Of a stretch of 64,000 nucleotides of DNA, positions 32,971-41,825 are shown in pieces (position 1 is the stretch's first letter; each line of letters opens with the position of its first letter). A program made the translations under genes and the position numbers. The DNA is from Bradyrhizobium sp. SZCCT0148 (GTDB lineage: Bacteria > Pseudomonadota > Alphaproteobacteria > Rhizobiales > Xanthobacteraceae). The stretch covers positions 1 through 64,000 of the forward strand of contig NZ_JAFCKT010000007.1 in the NCBI RefSeq assembly GCF_018129985.1, in the 5' to 3' direction. Under the pieces are notes generated by a model. The model made no database searches. It saw nothing but the letters and a program-made list of their open reading frames with translations, and had not been told where the DNA came from.

Positions 32971-34326
32971 TTGAGCATCACCACCGATCGATTGCGCGCG
33001 CGCGCCGCTGATACGTTTTGGCTGCGCGTGGCGGCGGTGGCCCTGCCCCTGTTGATGATCGCACCGGCGTTCTGGAATGGCTACCCGCTGTTGCAATGGG
33101 ATACCGGCGGCTATCTGGCGCGCTGGTACGAGGGCTATCTCGTGCCCAGCCGCTCCACGGTATTCGGCCTCTATCTGCACTATGGCGAGAGCTTCGGCTT
33201 CTGGATCAACCTCGCGGTCCAATCGCTGGCGACGTTGTGGCTGTTGCAGCTCACGCTTCGCGTGCTCTCGATGATGCAGACCTTCCGCTTCGTCGCGATC
33301 AGCCTCTGCCTGATACTGTCGACCGCCCTGCCCTGGCTCGCGAGCATGCTGCTCACCGACATCTTTGCCGGGCTTTCGGTGCTGTCGCTGTTCCTGCTGA
33401 TCGTGGGCGCAGGCCGCACCTCGACGCTCGAGAAGATCTCGCTGGTCGTCTTCACCGCCTTTGCCGCGGCGACCCACAGCGCCACGCTCGGCGTGCTGCT
33501 CGGCCTTTGCATTGCGGGCTGGATGGCACGACCGTTTCTGAAGGAGCGCCTGCCGCTGGCCGGACTGGCGCAGGCGAGCCTCACCATCGTCGCGGGTGGA
33601 GTGATGCTGGTCTCGGCGAATTATGCGCTTTCCGGCAAGCTGGCCTGGACGCCCGGCGGTTACGGCGTCGCCTTCGGCCGCATGATGCAGGACGGCATCG
33701 TCGCGCGCTACCTCAACGACCATTGCCCGCGCGAACGCTACAAGCTCTGCCCGTATCGCAACGATCTGCCGGCGAGCGCCGACGAGTTCCTGTGGGGCAA
33801 GAGCGTGTTCAACGCGCTCGGCCGCTTCGAAGGCATGAACGACGAGATGGGGTACATCGTCGTCCAGTCGCTGAAGGATTATCCGGCCTGGCAGGCCGGT
33901 GCGGCGCTACGGGCGATGGGCCAGCAATTGCTGCACGTCGCGACCGGCGAAGGCACCAATGGCTGGATCCCGCATACCTACGGCATCATCGAGCGCTACG
34001 TGCCTTCGCAAGTCGCGCCGATGCGCGCCGCGCGGCAGCAGAACTGGCAGCTCGACTTCACCGCGATCAACTGGCTGCATGTGCCGGTGGCGCTGGCGTC
34101 GATGCTGGCGCTGGTCGCGCTGCTCGGCAACGCGCTCGCGAACCGCCGGCTCGACGACCTGACACTGCTGGCGGCGACCGTGACGCTGGCGCTGCTCGGC
34201 AACGCCTTCATCTGCGCCGTCATCTCCGGCCCGCACGACCGCTACGGCGCGCGGATGGTGTGGGTTGCGACCTTCGTGGTGCTGATGGCGCTGGCGCGCC
34301 GCCTTGGCGACGACGTCAAAGCCTGA
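32971..34326 (+). CDS. polytopic membrane protein, glycosyltransferase-like, unknown
   Basis: A 451-residue protein with about ten transmembrane helices. After the first helix comes a periplasmic loop (WNGYPLLQWDTGGYLARWYEGY) rich in aromatic and acidic residues, reminiscent of the first loop of GT-C glycosyltransferases, where an acidic residue serves catalysis. I cannot assign a GT family. TTG start preceded by GGGGAG. It is divergent from cysE. Confidence 0.7.
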   Translation: MSITTDRLRARAADTFWLRVAAVALPLLMIAPAFWNGYPLLQWDTGGYLARWYEGYLVPSRSTVFGLYLHYGESFGFWINLAVQSLATLWLLQLTLRVLSMMQTFRFVAISLCLILSTALPWLASMLLTDIFAGLSVLSLFLLIVGAGRTSTLEKISLVVFTAFAAATHSATLGVLLGLCIAGWMARPFLKERLPLAGLAQASLTIVAGGVMLVSANYALSGKLAWTPGGYGVAFGRMMQDGIVARYLNDHCPRERYKLCPYRNDLPASADEFLWGKSVFNALGRFEGMNDEMGYIVVQSLKDYPAWQAGAALRAMGQQLLHVATGEGTNGWIPHTYGIIERYVPSQVAPMRAARQQNWQLDFTAINWLHVPVALASMLALVALLGNALANRRLDDLTLLAATVTLALLGNAFICAVISGPHDRYGARMVWVATFVVLMALARRLGDDVKA

Positions 34327-34431
34327 TGGGCTGGGGGTGGAGCGTCGTCGCCTGGTTTCTCCCAAACAGCGATAGCTTCCGCTGAAGGCGAACAGCCCCC
34401 AGGTCCAGGCTCGACCTCAACAAGAGCCTCG

Positions 34432-34635
34432 CTAGACGGGAAGTCGCGACCGATAGACCGCGGTGAGAAGCAGCATGAACAGCGCTCTTTCAGCTTGGTA
34501 CCTTGCGGCAGGACGACTTGATTCCCGCCCTTGCGCCACGACCGCTCCCTGGCTGGTGCGGACGCTCCAGGCCCATCTTCTTCGCCTGCGCTGCACCACG
34601 ACCATCTCGAATATCGGAAACTCCGGTCTGACCAT
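34432..34635 (-). CDS. small basic conserved hypothetical protein (paralog of 2340-2534)
   Basis: A 67-residue protein (MVRPEFPIFEMVVVQRRRRRW...) sharing W-x-W-x-V, the central Gly turn and RP-x-A-x-YQ-x-ERALF-x-LL with the protein at 2340-2534. No domain is known. Start choice is uncertain: ATG 34635 is used, and an internal Met ten residues later is possible. It converges with the polytopic membrane-protein gene. Confidence 0.6.
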   Translation of the reverse strand: MVRPEFPIFEMVVVQRRRRRWAWSVRTSQGAVVAQGRESSRPAARYQAERALFMLLLTAVYRSRLPV

Positions 34636-34813
34636 TGCTGCCGCTTCCCGTCCAATATCCCACGGGACAAACTTGAACCCGGAGGATTGACGCCTGTCTT
34701 CACCCATTTGGGTGAAGAGGGCGCATGCGCGTACCGGGACAAAGTCTGATTCAGACCGTCGCCCGCAGGATCAGGAGGGCCGATGAGGGATGTGTCTGCG
34801 GATGGAAAACAGT

Positions 34814-35911
34814 CTAGCCGCCGCGCAATGCCTTGCCGGCCAGCAAGCTGACGAGTTCCTGCTGACGGGACAGACCGGTCTTCGCAAGCACGGCTTTGAG
34901 CTGCGTGCGCACCGTCTCTCGCGTGACGCCGATTGTTGCTGCGAGCGCATCGATCGTCTCGGCCCGTGCAACGCCACGCGCGACCTGGGCCTCCGCCGGC
35001 GTCAGATCGAAAAGCCCTTGCAGGACCTCCGCACTCGGCACAGCGCCGCGATCGACCGGGGTCACGACCACCATGAAGGCGGCCTGAGTGAAGATATCGC
35101 GGGCCAATCCGCGCACCGGGATGACATGCAAGACCATCGGTACGCGATCCACCGCCGCTGCGATGGCAACGGACCTAACTATCCGACTGTTGCCAGCCAA
35201 CGGCGTCCCCACTGCTGCCAGGAACAACTCGTCCGCGGCAGCATCGGTCAAAGTCAACCGCTCGGCGCGGTCGTGGAACAGCGACGGCATCAGCGCTTCG
35301 AACAAGCCGTTTGCCGCGAGCAATCTGCCACGTTCGCGCAATACCGCTCCGGGCAGCCCGATCGCCTGCAACGCATCGGTTTGCGCACGCGCACGCTCGA
35401 AACCAAGGCGGTTTGCGGTCAGGGCCGCCCGAGCCATATGCGGCCTCAAGTCATCGAGGAACGAGACGACTTCGCGCGGCACCGGTCCATTGTCCTGGTG
35501 TCGCGGCATGACGATCGCGATCGAATCGCCACTCGGTATCGGGATGATTGTCCCGGCTCTGTAGCCGATCCCGTGCCTGCGATAAAAATTGCAGTACACT
35601 TCATCGGTCGCGATCTCCTCTTCCGACAGGAGGTCGCCATCGTTGAGGAAACCGGCGTAGTTGAGAGCTGCGGCACGCGGCAACAGCGGATCGCGCTCAC
35701 TCCATCCCTCTCGCAGGAAAAGGGGCATGGTCTCGTTGAAATTATCGGAGTTGACCGCACTGATATAGCCATCGCGCACCGCGAAAAGCAGGCCGCCATT
35801 CCCGCCGATGGCGATACCGATTTCGCTGAGGACCTCGGGCCACAATGACGGCATCAGCCCGGCCTCGCAGATGCGATCAATCAGATGGTCGAGATGCCCA
35901 GATCCACTCAT
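34814..35911 (-). CDS. LuxR-type helix-turn-helix regulator
   Basis: A 365-residue regulator. The C-terminal 65 residues are a LuxR/FixJ HTH (FDLTPAEAQVARGVARAETIDALAATIGVTRETVRTQLKAVLAKTGLSRQ). The N-terminal 290 residues contain no receiver domain or recognised autoinducer domain; they may form PAS/GAF-like sensing folds. Such orphan LuxR proteins respond to small molecules or interact with partners. No obvious target operon is adjacent. Confidence 0.85.
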   Translation of the reverse strand: MSGSGHLDHLIDRICEAGLMPSLWPEVLSEIGIAIGGNGGLLFAVRDGYISAVNSDNFNETMPLFLREGWSERDPLLPRAAALNYAGFLNDGDLLSEEEIATDEVYCNFYRRHGIGYRAGTIIPIPSGDSIAIVMPRHQDNGPVPREVVSFLDDLRPHMARAALTANRLGFERARAQTDALQAIGLPGAVLRERGRLLAANGLFEALMPSLFHDRAERLTLTDAAADELFLAAVGTPLAGNSRIVRSVAIAAAVDRVPMVLHVIPVRGLARDIFTQAAFMVVVTPVDRGAVPSAEVLQGLFDLTPAEAQVARGVARAETIDALAATIGVTRETVRTQLKAVLAKTGLSRQQELVSLLAGKALRGG

Positions 35912-36099
35912 GCGCAGCGCGAAGGAGCCATTGGTGAAATTATAGCTGGATGATCAAGGGACGCAATCAGCCACATGGAGCGGGCCCCCGGATCCCGCGG
36001 TGGAACAAGCTGGCTCCTCATCCCTGCCGTGGTCGTCGCCGAGGTGGTGCGGCGGCGGGCCAGCAAGTCTCGGGCCTCCTCGTCTCAGACAACCTGCCC

Positions 36100-36858
36100 T
36101 CACCCCCGCCGCGCCAAAAACTCCAGCACGCCGGTCTTGTAGACCTTGTCGCCGACCGCGCGCATGTGATCGCGGTTCGGGATGTCCAGCACCTCCGAAC
36201 CGGGGATGATCGCGCCGAGCGCGCTGGCGGAGCCCGCGACGTCGTCGGTCGAGCCGACCGCGATCAGCACCGGCACGTCGATGCGCGCAGCCTCGTCCTT
36301 GGTCATGAGATCGCGCGTGCCGCGCAGGCAGGCGGCGAGCGCGCGGCGGTCTGAGCGGGTCTGATCGGCGAACGCGCGAAAGGTGCGGCCGACGGGATCG
36401 GTGACGTCGTCCAGCGCAGGCGCTTCCAGCGCCTCGGCGACGTTCTCGCCGGGTCCGGTGCCCTCGATCAGGCCGCCGATGCCGATGCCGCCGAGGATCG
36501 CCGAGCGAAGGCGTTGCGGCTCGTTGAGGGACAGCCACGCGGTCATCCGTCCGCCCATCGAATAGCCCATGACGTCGGCCTGCGGGATGGCGAGATGGTC
36601 CATCAGCGCCAGCACGTCGCCGGCCATGGTCGGAATCGAATATTGCGCGGGCTCGTAGAGCTTAGCGCTTTCGCCATGGCCGCGATTGTCGAGCGCAATC
36701 ACGCGGCGGCCATTCTTGCGCAGTTCCGAGACCCAGGTCGGGTAGACCCAGTTCACGTTCTTACTGGAGGCAAAGCCGTGCACCAGGATGATCGGATCGC
36801 CCTCGCCTTCGTCGAGATAGGCAATTTCAACGGCGCCGTTGTGAAAGCTCGGCATCAT
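36100..36858 (-). CDS. alpha/beta hydrolase
   Basis: A 252-residue cytosolic esterase/hydrolase fold. The oxyanion segment is LVHGFASSKN, the nucleophile elbow GYSMGG (S100), the acid near D205/D206 (GSTDDVAG) and the catalytic His H231 (NRDHMRAV). It could act on an ester, lactone or peroxide substrate; nothing near it identifies which. Single gene. Confidence 0.9.
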   Translation of the reverse strand: MMPSFHNGAVEIAYLDEGEGDPIILVHGFASSKNVNWVYPTWVSELRKNGRRVIALDNRGHGESAKLYEPAQYSIPTMAGDVLALMDHLAIPQADVMGYSMGGRMTAWLSLNEPQRLRSAILGGIGIGGLIEGTGPGENVAEALEAPALDDVTDPVGRTFRAFADQTRSDRRALAACLRGTRDLMTKDEAARIDVPVLIAVGSTDDVAGSASALGAIIPGSEVLDIPNRDHMRAVGDKVYKTGVLEFLARRG

Positions 36859-36973
36859 CAGTTCCGTGAGGTCTTGTGGGGGGATCGGTCGATCTTAGAG
36901 CACGATCCGGAAAAGAGTGCAGCGGTTTTCCGGCATTATCATGCTCAAACAATAGCCCAAAGCGCGTCGCGCC

Positions 36974-38110
36974 TCAGGCTGTCGCGGACGCGCTGGCCAG
37001 AGCAGCTTCGGCTGCGACCTGGGCACGGCGCAGCCGGCGCGCCCGTTTGCGATCGCACCAGGCCTGGGTGAGGCGCTCGGTGGTCGCCTTGATGGATGAG
37101 AGAAGGCCGAACAGCGTCAGTGCCGCGCCGAACAGCCACAGCGCCAGATCGAACGCGCCGCCGATCAGCAGAAGCGCGCCGCGGCCGAGCAGCTTCATGA
37201 TCGCGCGTGCCTTGCCGCTTTGCGCTTCGGCAAGCCGCGCCGCGCGCGCGACGTCCTTCGGACCTTCGGCGATGCGCAGCGTATCCATCGCCCCGCGCGT
37301 GCCGGTCTTCTCGGCGACGCGGGTGACGTCCTTGCCGAGCCTGACCAGCGCACCGGCCTTTTCGGCGCGGAACGCGGCCTTGATCGCGGTCGCGGTTTCG
37401 CCGGGACGGAAGATCGAACCCTTGGCGACTGCGGTCTGCAGCATCGGCGTATCGACGATTTCGCGCGCGGAGCGTCCGGCCCATTTGGCCAGCCCGTCGC
37501 CGAGCCGCCCGACCTTGCGCGCATCCTTGACCAGCGTCAGCCCGGCGCGCGCCGGCGCGGCACCGCCGACGGACACATAGGTCGCGGCGGTGACCGCGAG
37601 GCCGGCGGCCGCAAGCCCGAGCACGAGGCGGTCGGTGTCCTCGCCCATGGCCAGATGCTTGCCCTCGCGCACCACGTCCCTGATGTCGCCGATCACGAAG
37701 AGATCGCCGGCCACCGTCCCGGACAGGCTCGCCACGTCGTCGGCATTGCCGGTGACGAGACCCGTGGCGAACCGTTTGGCAAAATGCGAGGTGGTGCTCT
37801 CGGCCTTGACTGCGTCAGCGACCCGGACCAGGAGGTCGTCAGGCAGCGCAATGCCGCGGTCCCGCGCCAGCGTGACGAAACTGTCGGCGAGATCGGCATC
37901 GCCCGCGGCGAGCGCGGACTCGACGTTGTCCTGAACCAGGCGGTCATTCTGCCGCAGCAGCGCATCGAGCTTCAGTTCGGAGAGCGCGGCCGGATCATCC
38001 TGGGCGGCGAGGATCGCCCCGGCCTCACGGGCGTGCGGTGCTACCTGTGCGAGCAGGAAGCCGCAGGCCATGATACCGGTCAACGCCGTGCTGATTCGCA
38101 GCCACTTCAT
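36974..38110 (-). CDS. alphaproteobacterial membrane protein, unknown
   Basis: A 378-residue protein. A signal or anchor helix at 8-25 (TALTGIMACGFLLAQVA) precedes a helical region (45-140) and a hydrophobic segment near 165-180 (LGLAAAGLAVTAATYVSVGG). A long Ala/Lys/Arg-rich stretch leads to two closely spaced C-terminal helices (ALLLIGGAFDLALWLFGAALTLFGLL) and a basic tail. No domain family is recognised. The start at 38110 is chosen for the hydrophobic N-terminus. Confidence 0.75.
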   Translation of the reverse strand: MKWLRISTALTGIMACGFLLAQVAPHAREAGAILAAQDDPAALSELKLDALLRQNDRLVQDNVESALAAGDADLADSFVTLARDRGIALPDDLLVRVADAVKAESTTSHFAKRFATGLVTGNADDVASLSGTVAGDLFVIGDIRDVVREGKHLAMGEDTDRLVLGLAAAGLAVTAATYVSVGGAAPARAGLTLVKDARKVGRLGDGLAKWAGRSAREIVDTPMLQTAVAKGSIFRPGETATAIKAAFRAEKAGALVRLGKDVTRVAEKTGTRGAMDTLRIAEGPKDVARAARLAEAQSGKARAIMKLLGRGALLLIGGAFDLALWLFGAALTLFGLLSSIKATTERLTQAWCDRKRARRLRRAQVAAEAALASASATA

Positions 38111-38417
38111 GTGGAAACCTGGGCGGTCCTTGGGATCGTCTGCGCGCCTGTGATTCGTCTTTCGCCGCAAATGCGCTCGTCCACAGACATAGTATGCCAA
38201 AATTGCGACACAACGTCCCCGACGAAAGAAGGGCTTCTCTCAGGCCTCAAGATTGTGTCGAATTTGCATGAGCAAATGAGCATGGGGCAATTGCGGAGCT
38301 TTCGGTTCCGCCGGACTAGCAATCACTTGCACCCGCCAGTATGGTCCGCGGCGCCTTAAAGATGCCGCGTCAGTTCGTGATTGTGTCTGCCGCCATTGCC
38401 ACTCCAGGATGAGTTAG

Positions 38418-38663
38418 ATGTCCGACCATGTCGTCCCGCACTTCCACAACGATGCCGGTGTCCCCGTCATCGAGATCGGCTCGCAAGAGTTCATGTGCGT
38501 GGGCGCCAACCCTCCGTTCGACCATCCGCACGTCTTCCTCGACCTCGGCAACGACAACGAGATTATCTGCCCCTACTGCTCGACGCTGTACCGCTTCGCC
38601 GCCGACCTGAAGGCGGGGGAAGCCCGTCCGCCGGAATGCGTCCTTAAGGACAAGGTGGCCTGA
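38418..38663 (+). CDS. CHCC zinc-finger protein (NDUFS6-like)
   Basis: An 81-residue protein with the zf-CHCC pattern: C27, H36, C51, C54 (FMCVGANPPFDHPHVF and IICPYC). In mitochondria and alphaproteobacteria this family (NDUFS6 and homologues) binds zinc and joins respiratory complex I or its assembly. It is followed by a FAD monooxygenase gene after 19 bp, a pairing probably conserved in related genomes, so the two may share a transcript. Confidence 0.9.
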   Translation: MSDHVVPHFHNDAGVPVIEIGSQEFMCVGANPPFDHPHVFLDLGNDNEIICPYCSTLYRFAADLKAGEARPPECVLKDKVA

Positions 38664-38682
38664 CCGCGTCCATTGGTCAGGG

Positions 38683-39891
38683 GTGGCGCTCTCCCGAACG
38701 ATTGTCATCGCCGGTGCCGGCATCGGTGGACTGACGGCCGCGCTCGCGCTCGCGGCCCGCGGCTTCCGCATCGTCGTACTGGAGAAGGCCGAGCGCCTCG
38801 AGGAAGTCGGGGCCGGCCTGCAGCTCTCCCCCAATGCCAGCCGCGTGCTGGTCGAGCTCGGCCTTAGCGAGCGTCTCAAGCTCCGCGCCGTCGTTCCGGA
38901 CGCGGTCTCGATCATGAGCGCGCGGGCTGGTGGCGAACTGCTGCGCATGCCGCTCGGTGAAGCAGCTTCGCTGCGGGCCGGCGCACCCTATTGGGTGGTG
39001 CACCGCGCCGACCTGCAATCGGCGCTGGCGGGCGCCGTTGCCGACCATGCCGACATCGACCTGAAGCTGGGCGCGACCTTCGAAGACGTCGCGCCTCATG
39101 CCAAGGGGCTTACGGTGGTCCATCGCAGCGGCACGATCCGCCGCAGCGATCTCGCCAGTGCGCTGATCGGCGCCGACGGGATCTGGTCGACGGTCCGCCA
39201 GCATCTGTTTCCCGAGGTACAGCCGCGCTTCTCCGGCCTGATCGCCTGGCGCGGCACACTAGATGCCACGCAGCTGCCGAAGGACTACACGGCGCGCCGG
39301 GTGCAGCTGTGGATGGGCGCGAACGCCCATCTGGTCGCCTACCCGATCGCGGGCGGACGCCAGATCAATGTGGTCGCGGTACTGCCGGGTAGCTGGAACA
39401 GGCCGGGCTGGAGCACGCCCGGCGATCCCCGCGAGGTGATGGATGCCTTCGCCGCGCCGCGCTGGCCGGCCTCGGCGCGCATGATGCTCGCCACGGTCGA
39501 CAGCTGGCGGAAATGGGCGCTGTTCGGCGTGCCCGATGGCTGCCCCTGGAGCAAGGGTCCGATGGCGCTGCTCGGCGATGCCGTGCACGCGATGCTCCCG
39601 TTCGCTGCGCAAGGCGCCGGCATGGCGATCGAGGATGCCGCGATACTCGCCCGGCACCTCAGCCTTGAAGCCGCCGAGAGCACGGCGGCCATCAGTGCTG
39701 CGCTGACGCAATATGGCCGTGCCCGCCAAGCGCGGGTGCGGCGGGTGCAGCGGACCGCGAGGCAGCAGGGCCGCATCTACCACCTCGGCGGACCGCTCGC
39801 GGCCGCGCGCGATCTCGCGATCCGCGCGCTCGGCCCGGACCGCATGCTGGCGCGGCAGGACTGGATCTACGGCTGGCGCCCTGATGCGTAG
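38683..39891 (+). CDS. FAD-dependent monooxygenase (salicylate-hydroxylase-like)
   Basis: A 402-residue flavoprotein hydroxylase. The dinucleotide-binding motif is GAGIGGLTAALALAARG at residues 10-26. The conserved second FAD motif is GDAVHAMLPFAAQGAGMAIEDA near 300. The family hydroxylates aromatic or related substrates with NAD(P)H and O2. GTG start. No aromatic-degradation genes are nearby, so the substrate is open; a ubiquinone-type or housekeeping hydroxylation is possible given the respiratory neighbour. Confidence 0.9.
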   Translation: MALSRTIVIAGAGIGGLTAALALAARGFRIVVLEKAERLEEVGAGLQLSPNASRVLVELGLSERLKLRAVVPDAVSIMSARAGGELLRMPLGEAASLRAGAPYWVVHRADLQSALAGAVADHADIDLKLGATFEDVAPHAKGLTVVHRSGTIRRSDLASALIGADGIWSTVRQHLFPEVQPRFSGLIAWRGTLDATQLPKDYTARRVQLWMGANAHLVAYPIAGGRQINVVAVLPGSWNRPGWSTPGDPREVMDAFAAPRWPASARMMLATVDSWRKWALFGVPDGCPWSKGPMALLGDAVHAMLPFAAQGAGMAIEDAAILARHLSLEAAESTAAISAALTQYGRARQARVRRVQRTARQQGRIYHLGGPLAAARDLAIRALGPDRMLARQDWIYGWRPDA

Positions 39892-39909
39892 CGCAGCAGG
39901 CGCCGCGGC

Positions 39910-40338
39910 TCAGCGCGACGCCTTGCCGGTTTTCGAAGCGGGCTTGGCGGTCGCCGCAGGCGACAATGGCGTGGCAGGCGGCGTCGCCTCGGGCGGCGAT
40001 TCCCGGCACCTGTTGCGGCGCCAGGCGTCCTCGGCCATTTGCGACGACCCGCGCACGGCGACATAATCGTTGCGATAGGCGAGTTCGGACACCACGGCGC
40101 CACCGGCCCCGGTCTCGGCCTTCTCCATCAGCGCCCGCAACTCGTCGGTGCGCTTGGCCAGCGTCTTGCGCTCGGCCTCCAGCTGCTTGCAGTCGTACAG
40201 TTCGTATTTGGCGGGATCGGCAAAGGCCGGCGCGACCGTCTCGCTCATGCCGGCGCAGCCGGACAGCACGGCCCCGCCCGCAAGCAGCACGAGGAGCGCG
40301 CCGAAGCCGCGCGGCGATGTGAAAAACGAAGCAGCCAT
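39910..40338 (-). CDS. lipoprotein, unknown
   Basis: A 142-residue lipoprotein. A signal peptide with lipobox LSGC (Cys near residue 28) is followed by a helical, charged domain (YDCKQLEAERKTLAKRTDELRALMEKAE) with two further cysteines and a Pro/Ala/Thr-rich end. The family resembles small Bradyrhizobium envelope lipoproteins with no assigned role. It converges with the monooxygenase gene 18 bp away. Confidence 0.8.
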   Translation of the reverse strand: MAASFFTSPRGFGALLVLLAGGAVLSGCAGMSETVAPAFADPAKYELYDCKQLEAERKTLAKRTDELRALMEKAETGAGGAVVSELAYRNDYVAVRGSSQMAEDAWRRNRCRESPPEATPPATPLSPAATAKPASKTGKASR

Positions 40339-40512
40339 GCCGGATGAATAGTCCCCGTGGATTGAGAATGCCTAAAGCAACAACAGATGTCCGGATTGAG
40401 GCTTTGCCTTGTGCGCCCGGCTCGCTTAAGGAAGGACCGTCCCTCCGGGCTCGCAAAGCGCCAATTCCAGACGGCCAAGGATGGACTTAAGTGTTTGATC
40501 TCGTTGGATCAA

Positions 40513-40601
40513 GCGGGCATGGCGGAATTGGTAGACGCAAGGGACTTAAAATCCCTCGGTGCGCAAGCGCTGTGCCGGTTCGACCCCGGCTGCCCGCACC
40601 A
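40513..40601 (+). tRNA. tRNA-Leu(UAA), CCA encoded
   Basis: The acceptor stem GCGGGCA / TGCCCGC closes the molecule. The anticodon stem AGGGA / TCCCT frames the loop CTTAAAA, with anticodon TAA. A long variable arm typical of class II tRNA-Leu (CGGTGCGCAAGCGCTG) and the T-loop GGTTCGACCCC are present. The discriminator A is followed by an encoded CCA. No duplicated 3' end suggesting an integrated element was found. Confidence 0.95.
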
Positions 40602-40701
40602 CGAGATCTGACGGCGCCCGGCGTTGTTGGCAGCGGTCGCGAGCGGACCTTGAAGATTGATCCGCAGGCCGGCGCGACGTAGACCGAATTGAAAGTGCCG
40701 A

Positions 40702-41262
40702 TCACACGATGCCCGCATGGCTGCAAGTGACCGGCTTGCCATGAGGCTTGTTGCAGACCCCGGGCACCCTGACCTGATCCGGCTCGAAACGATGGACGGG
40801 CTCGCCCGCGCATGTGCAGATGGTCAGGCTCTTGGCGAGGTGGCCGGCGAAAGCTTCGGACGAGGTCACGATCACCGCCCCCTCGGGACCGATCTCCTCG
40901 ACGAGGTAGCGCGGCGCCTTGCCATCGTCCTTGTCCATCAGCAGCGAGCGAAACCGATCCTCTTCCGGGAAATTCAACGACGGCCGCGAGCCCGGTGGTC
41001 CAAACCTGTCGGTTGCCGTGACTAAAGGTGCTCCCACCGCAACTCTCGGAAGGGTCGGCCTCACCTCGCCGATCTCAACGCTCTTTGGGTCCCTGCCCGC
41101 ATCGAGCGCCTCATTCATGGCTTCGAAGATGTCACCGGCCGTGACGACCCGCGATCCATGACCGTCACCGACGACCACGGCTCTCGTGCCTGTCCTGATC
41201 TTGTCGAGCGCTTCCGGAAGTGAAAGCGTCGGCTTCACGCGCCGCAAAACAATCCGCTGCAT
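40702..41262 (-). CDS. hypothetical protein with a CBS-like N-terminus and a Cys/His-rich end
   Basis: A 186-residue protein. The first 60 residues (TLSLPEALDKIRTGTRAVVVGDGHGSRVVTAGDIFEAM) resemble one CBS motif, with TAGDIFEAM as the typical end. The C-terminal 45 residues hold CTCAGEPVH and VCNKPHGKPVTCSH, a metal-binding-looking Cys/His cluster. A GGAGG site lies 7 nt before the ATG at 41262. The combination suggests a small-molecule sensor with a metal site, but this is inference. Confidence 0.65.
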   Translation of the reverse strand: MQRIVLRRVKPTLSLPEALDKIRTGTRAVVVGDGHGSRVVTAGDIFEAMNEALDAGRDPKSVEIGEVRPTLPRVAVGAPLVTATDRFGPPGSRPSLNFPEEDRFRSLLMDKDDGKAPRYLVEEIGPEGAVIVTSSEAFAGHLAKSLTICTCAGEPVHRFEPDQVRVPGVCNKPHGKPVTCSHAGIV

Positions 41263-41359
41263 CGAAAGCTCCTCCCGGAACTTACCGCTGTCACGATCGC
41301 AACCTTCTGCGCCGCTGACGACGTCAGCTCACGCCGGGCCTACGTCAGAACCTTTTCCC

Positions 41360-41524
41360 TCATTCCCGGATGCGCTCGTCCGAGATTTCGAAATGCATGG
41401 TGTCGCAAAAGCCGACGCCCGAACCAGCCCGCCTGGTTGAAGTGCGGCATCCTGGCGGCTGGCTCCGCCTGCCGATGGTGTCGGAGGTTTTCGATGATGT
41501 TTTCGGCTTCTGCGTACCGGCCAT
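41360..41524 (-). CDS. small hypothetical protein, low support
   Basis: A 54-residue frame (MAGTQKPKTSSKTSD...) preceded by GGAGG 5 nt upstream of its ATG, the best ribosome-binding site in this stretch. The C-terminus reads FCDTMHFEISDERIRE. An overlapping minus frame (41340-41546) competes, and no family is recognised, so confidence is low. Confidence 0.35.
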   Translation of the reverse strand: MAGTQKPKTSSKTSDTIGRRSQPPGCRTSTRRAGSGVGFCDTMHFEISDERIRE

Positions 41525-41825
41525 GCAATCCTCCGGCAGCCGCCACGACCGGCGGCCTTCAAAAAAATGTTCAGCAATCAGCGCAATTTGTAATCGCAAC
41601 TTCCGGCAATGATCGTCATTAGTACGGCGCCGCCAGGGTGTCGTCAACCTCAGCGTGTCATACGCGCTCATGCACCCCCGGTCTTCGCTGCGGTGGAGGC
41701 GCCCTCGCCCGGCGCAGCTTCTCCACGGCCACGCGCGACGTCAACTTTAAGGCGATGACGCCTCACATCTCCTTGAGAAATGGGGCGCTCGCTGCTAACC
41801 CGGGCGAGAACAAGGCGCAGGCTCC
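41525..41825. other. 301-bp intergenic region before the glycan cluster
   Basis: No gene supported. The left part near 41570-41620 is AT-richer and may hold the promoter of the small minus-strand frame. The right part leads into the methyltransferase gene. Confidence 0.4.

Noticed and set aside
41340..41546. Alternative minus-strand frame beginning at 41546
   Set aside because: It starts with GTG without a good ribosome-binding site, whereas the overlapping frame at 41360-41524 has one. Even that one is kept only at low confidence.
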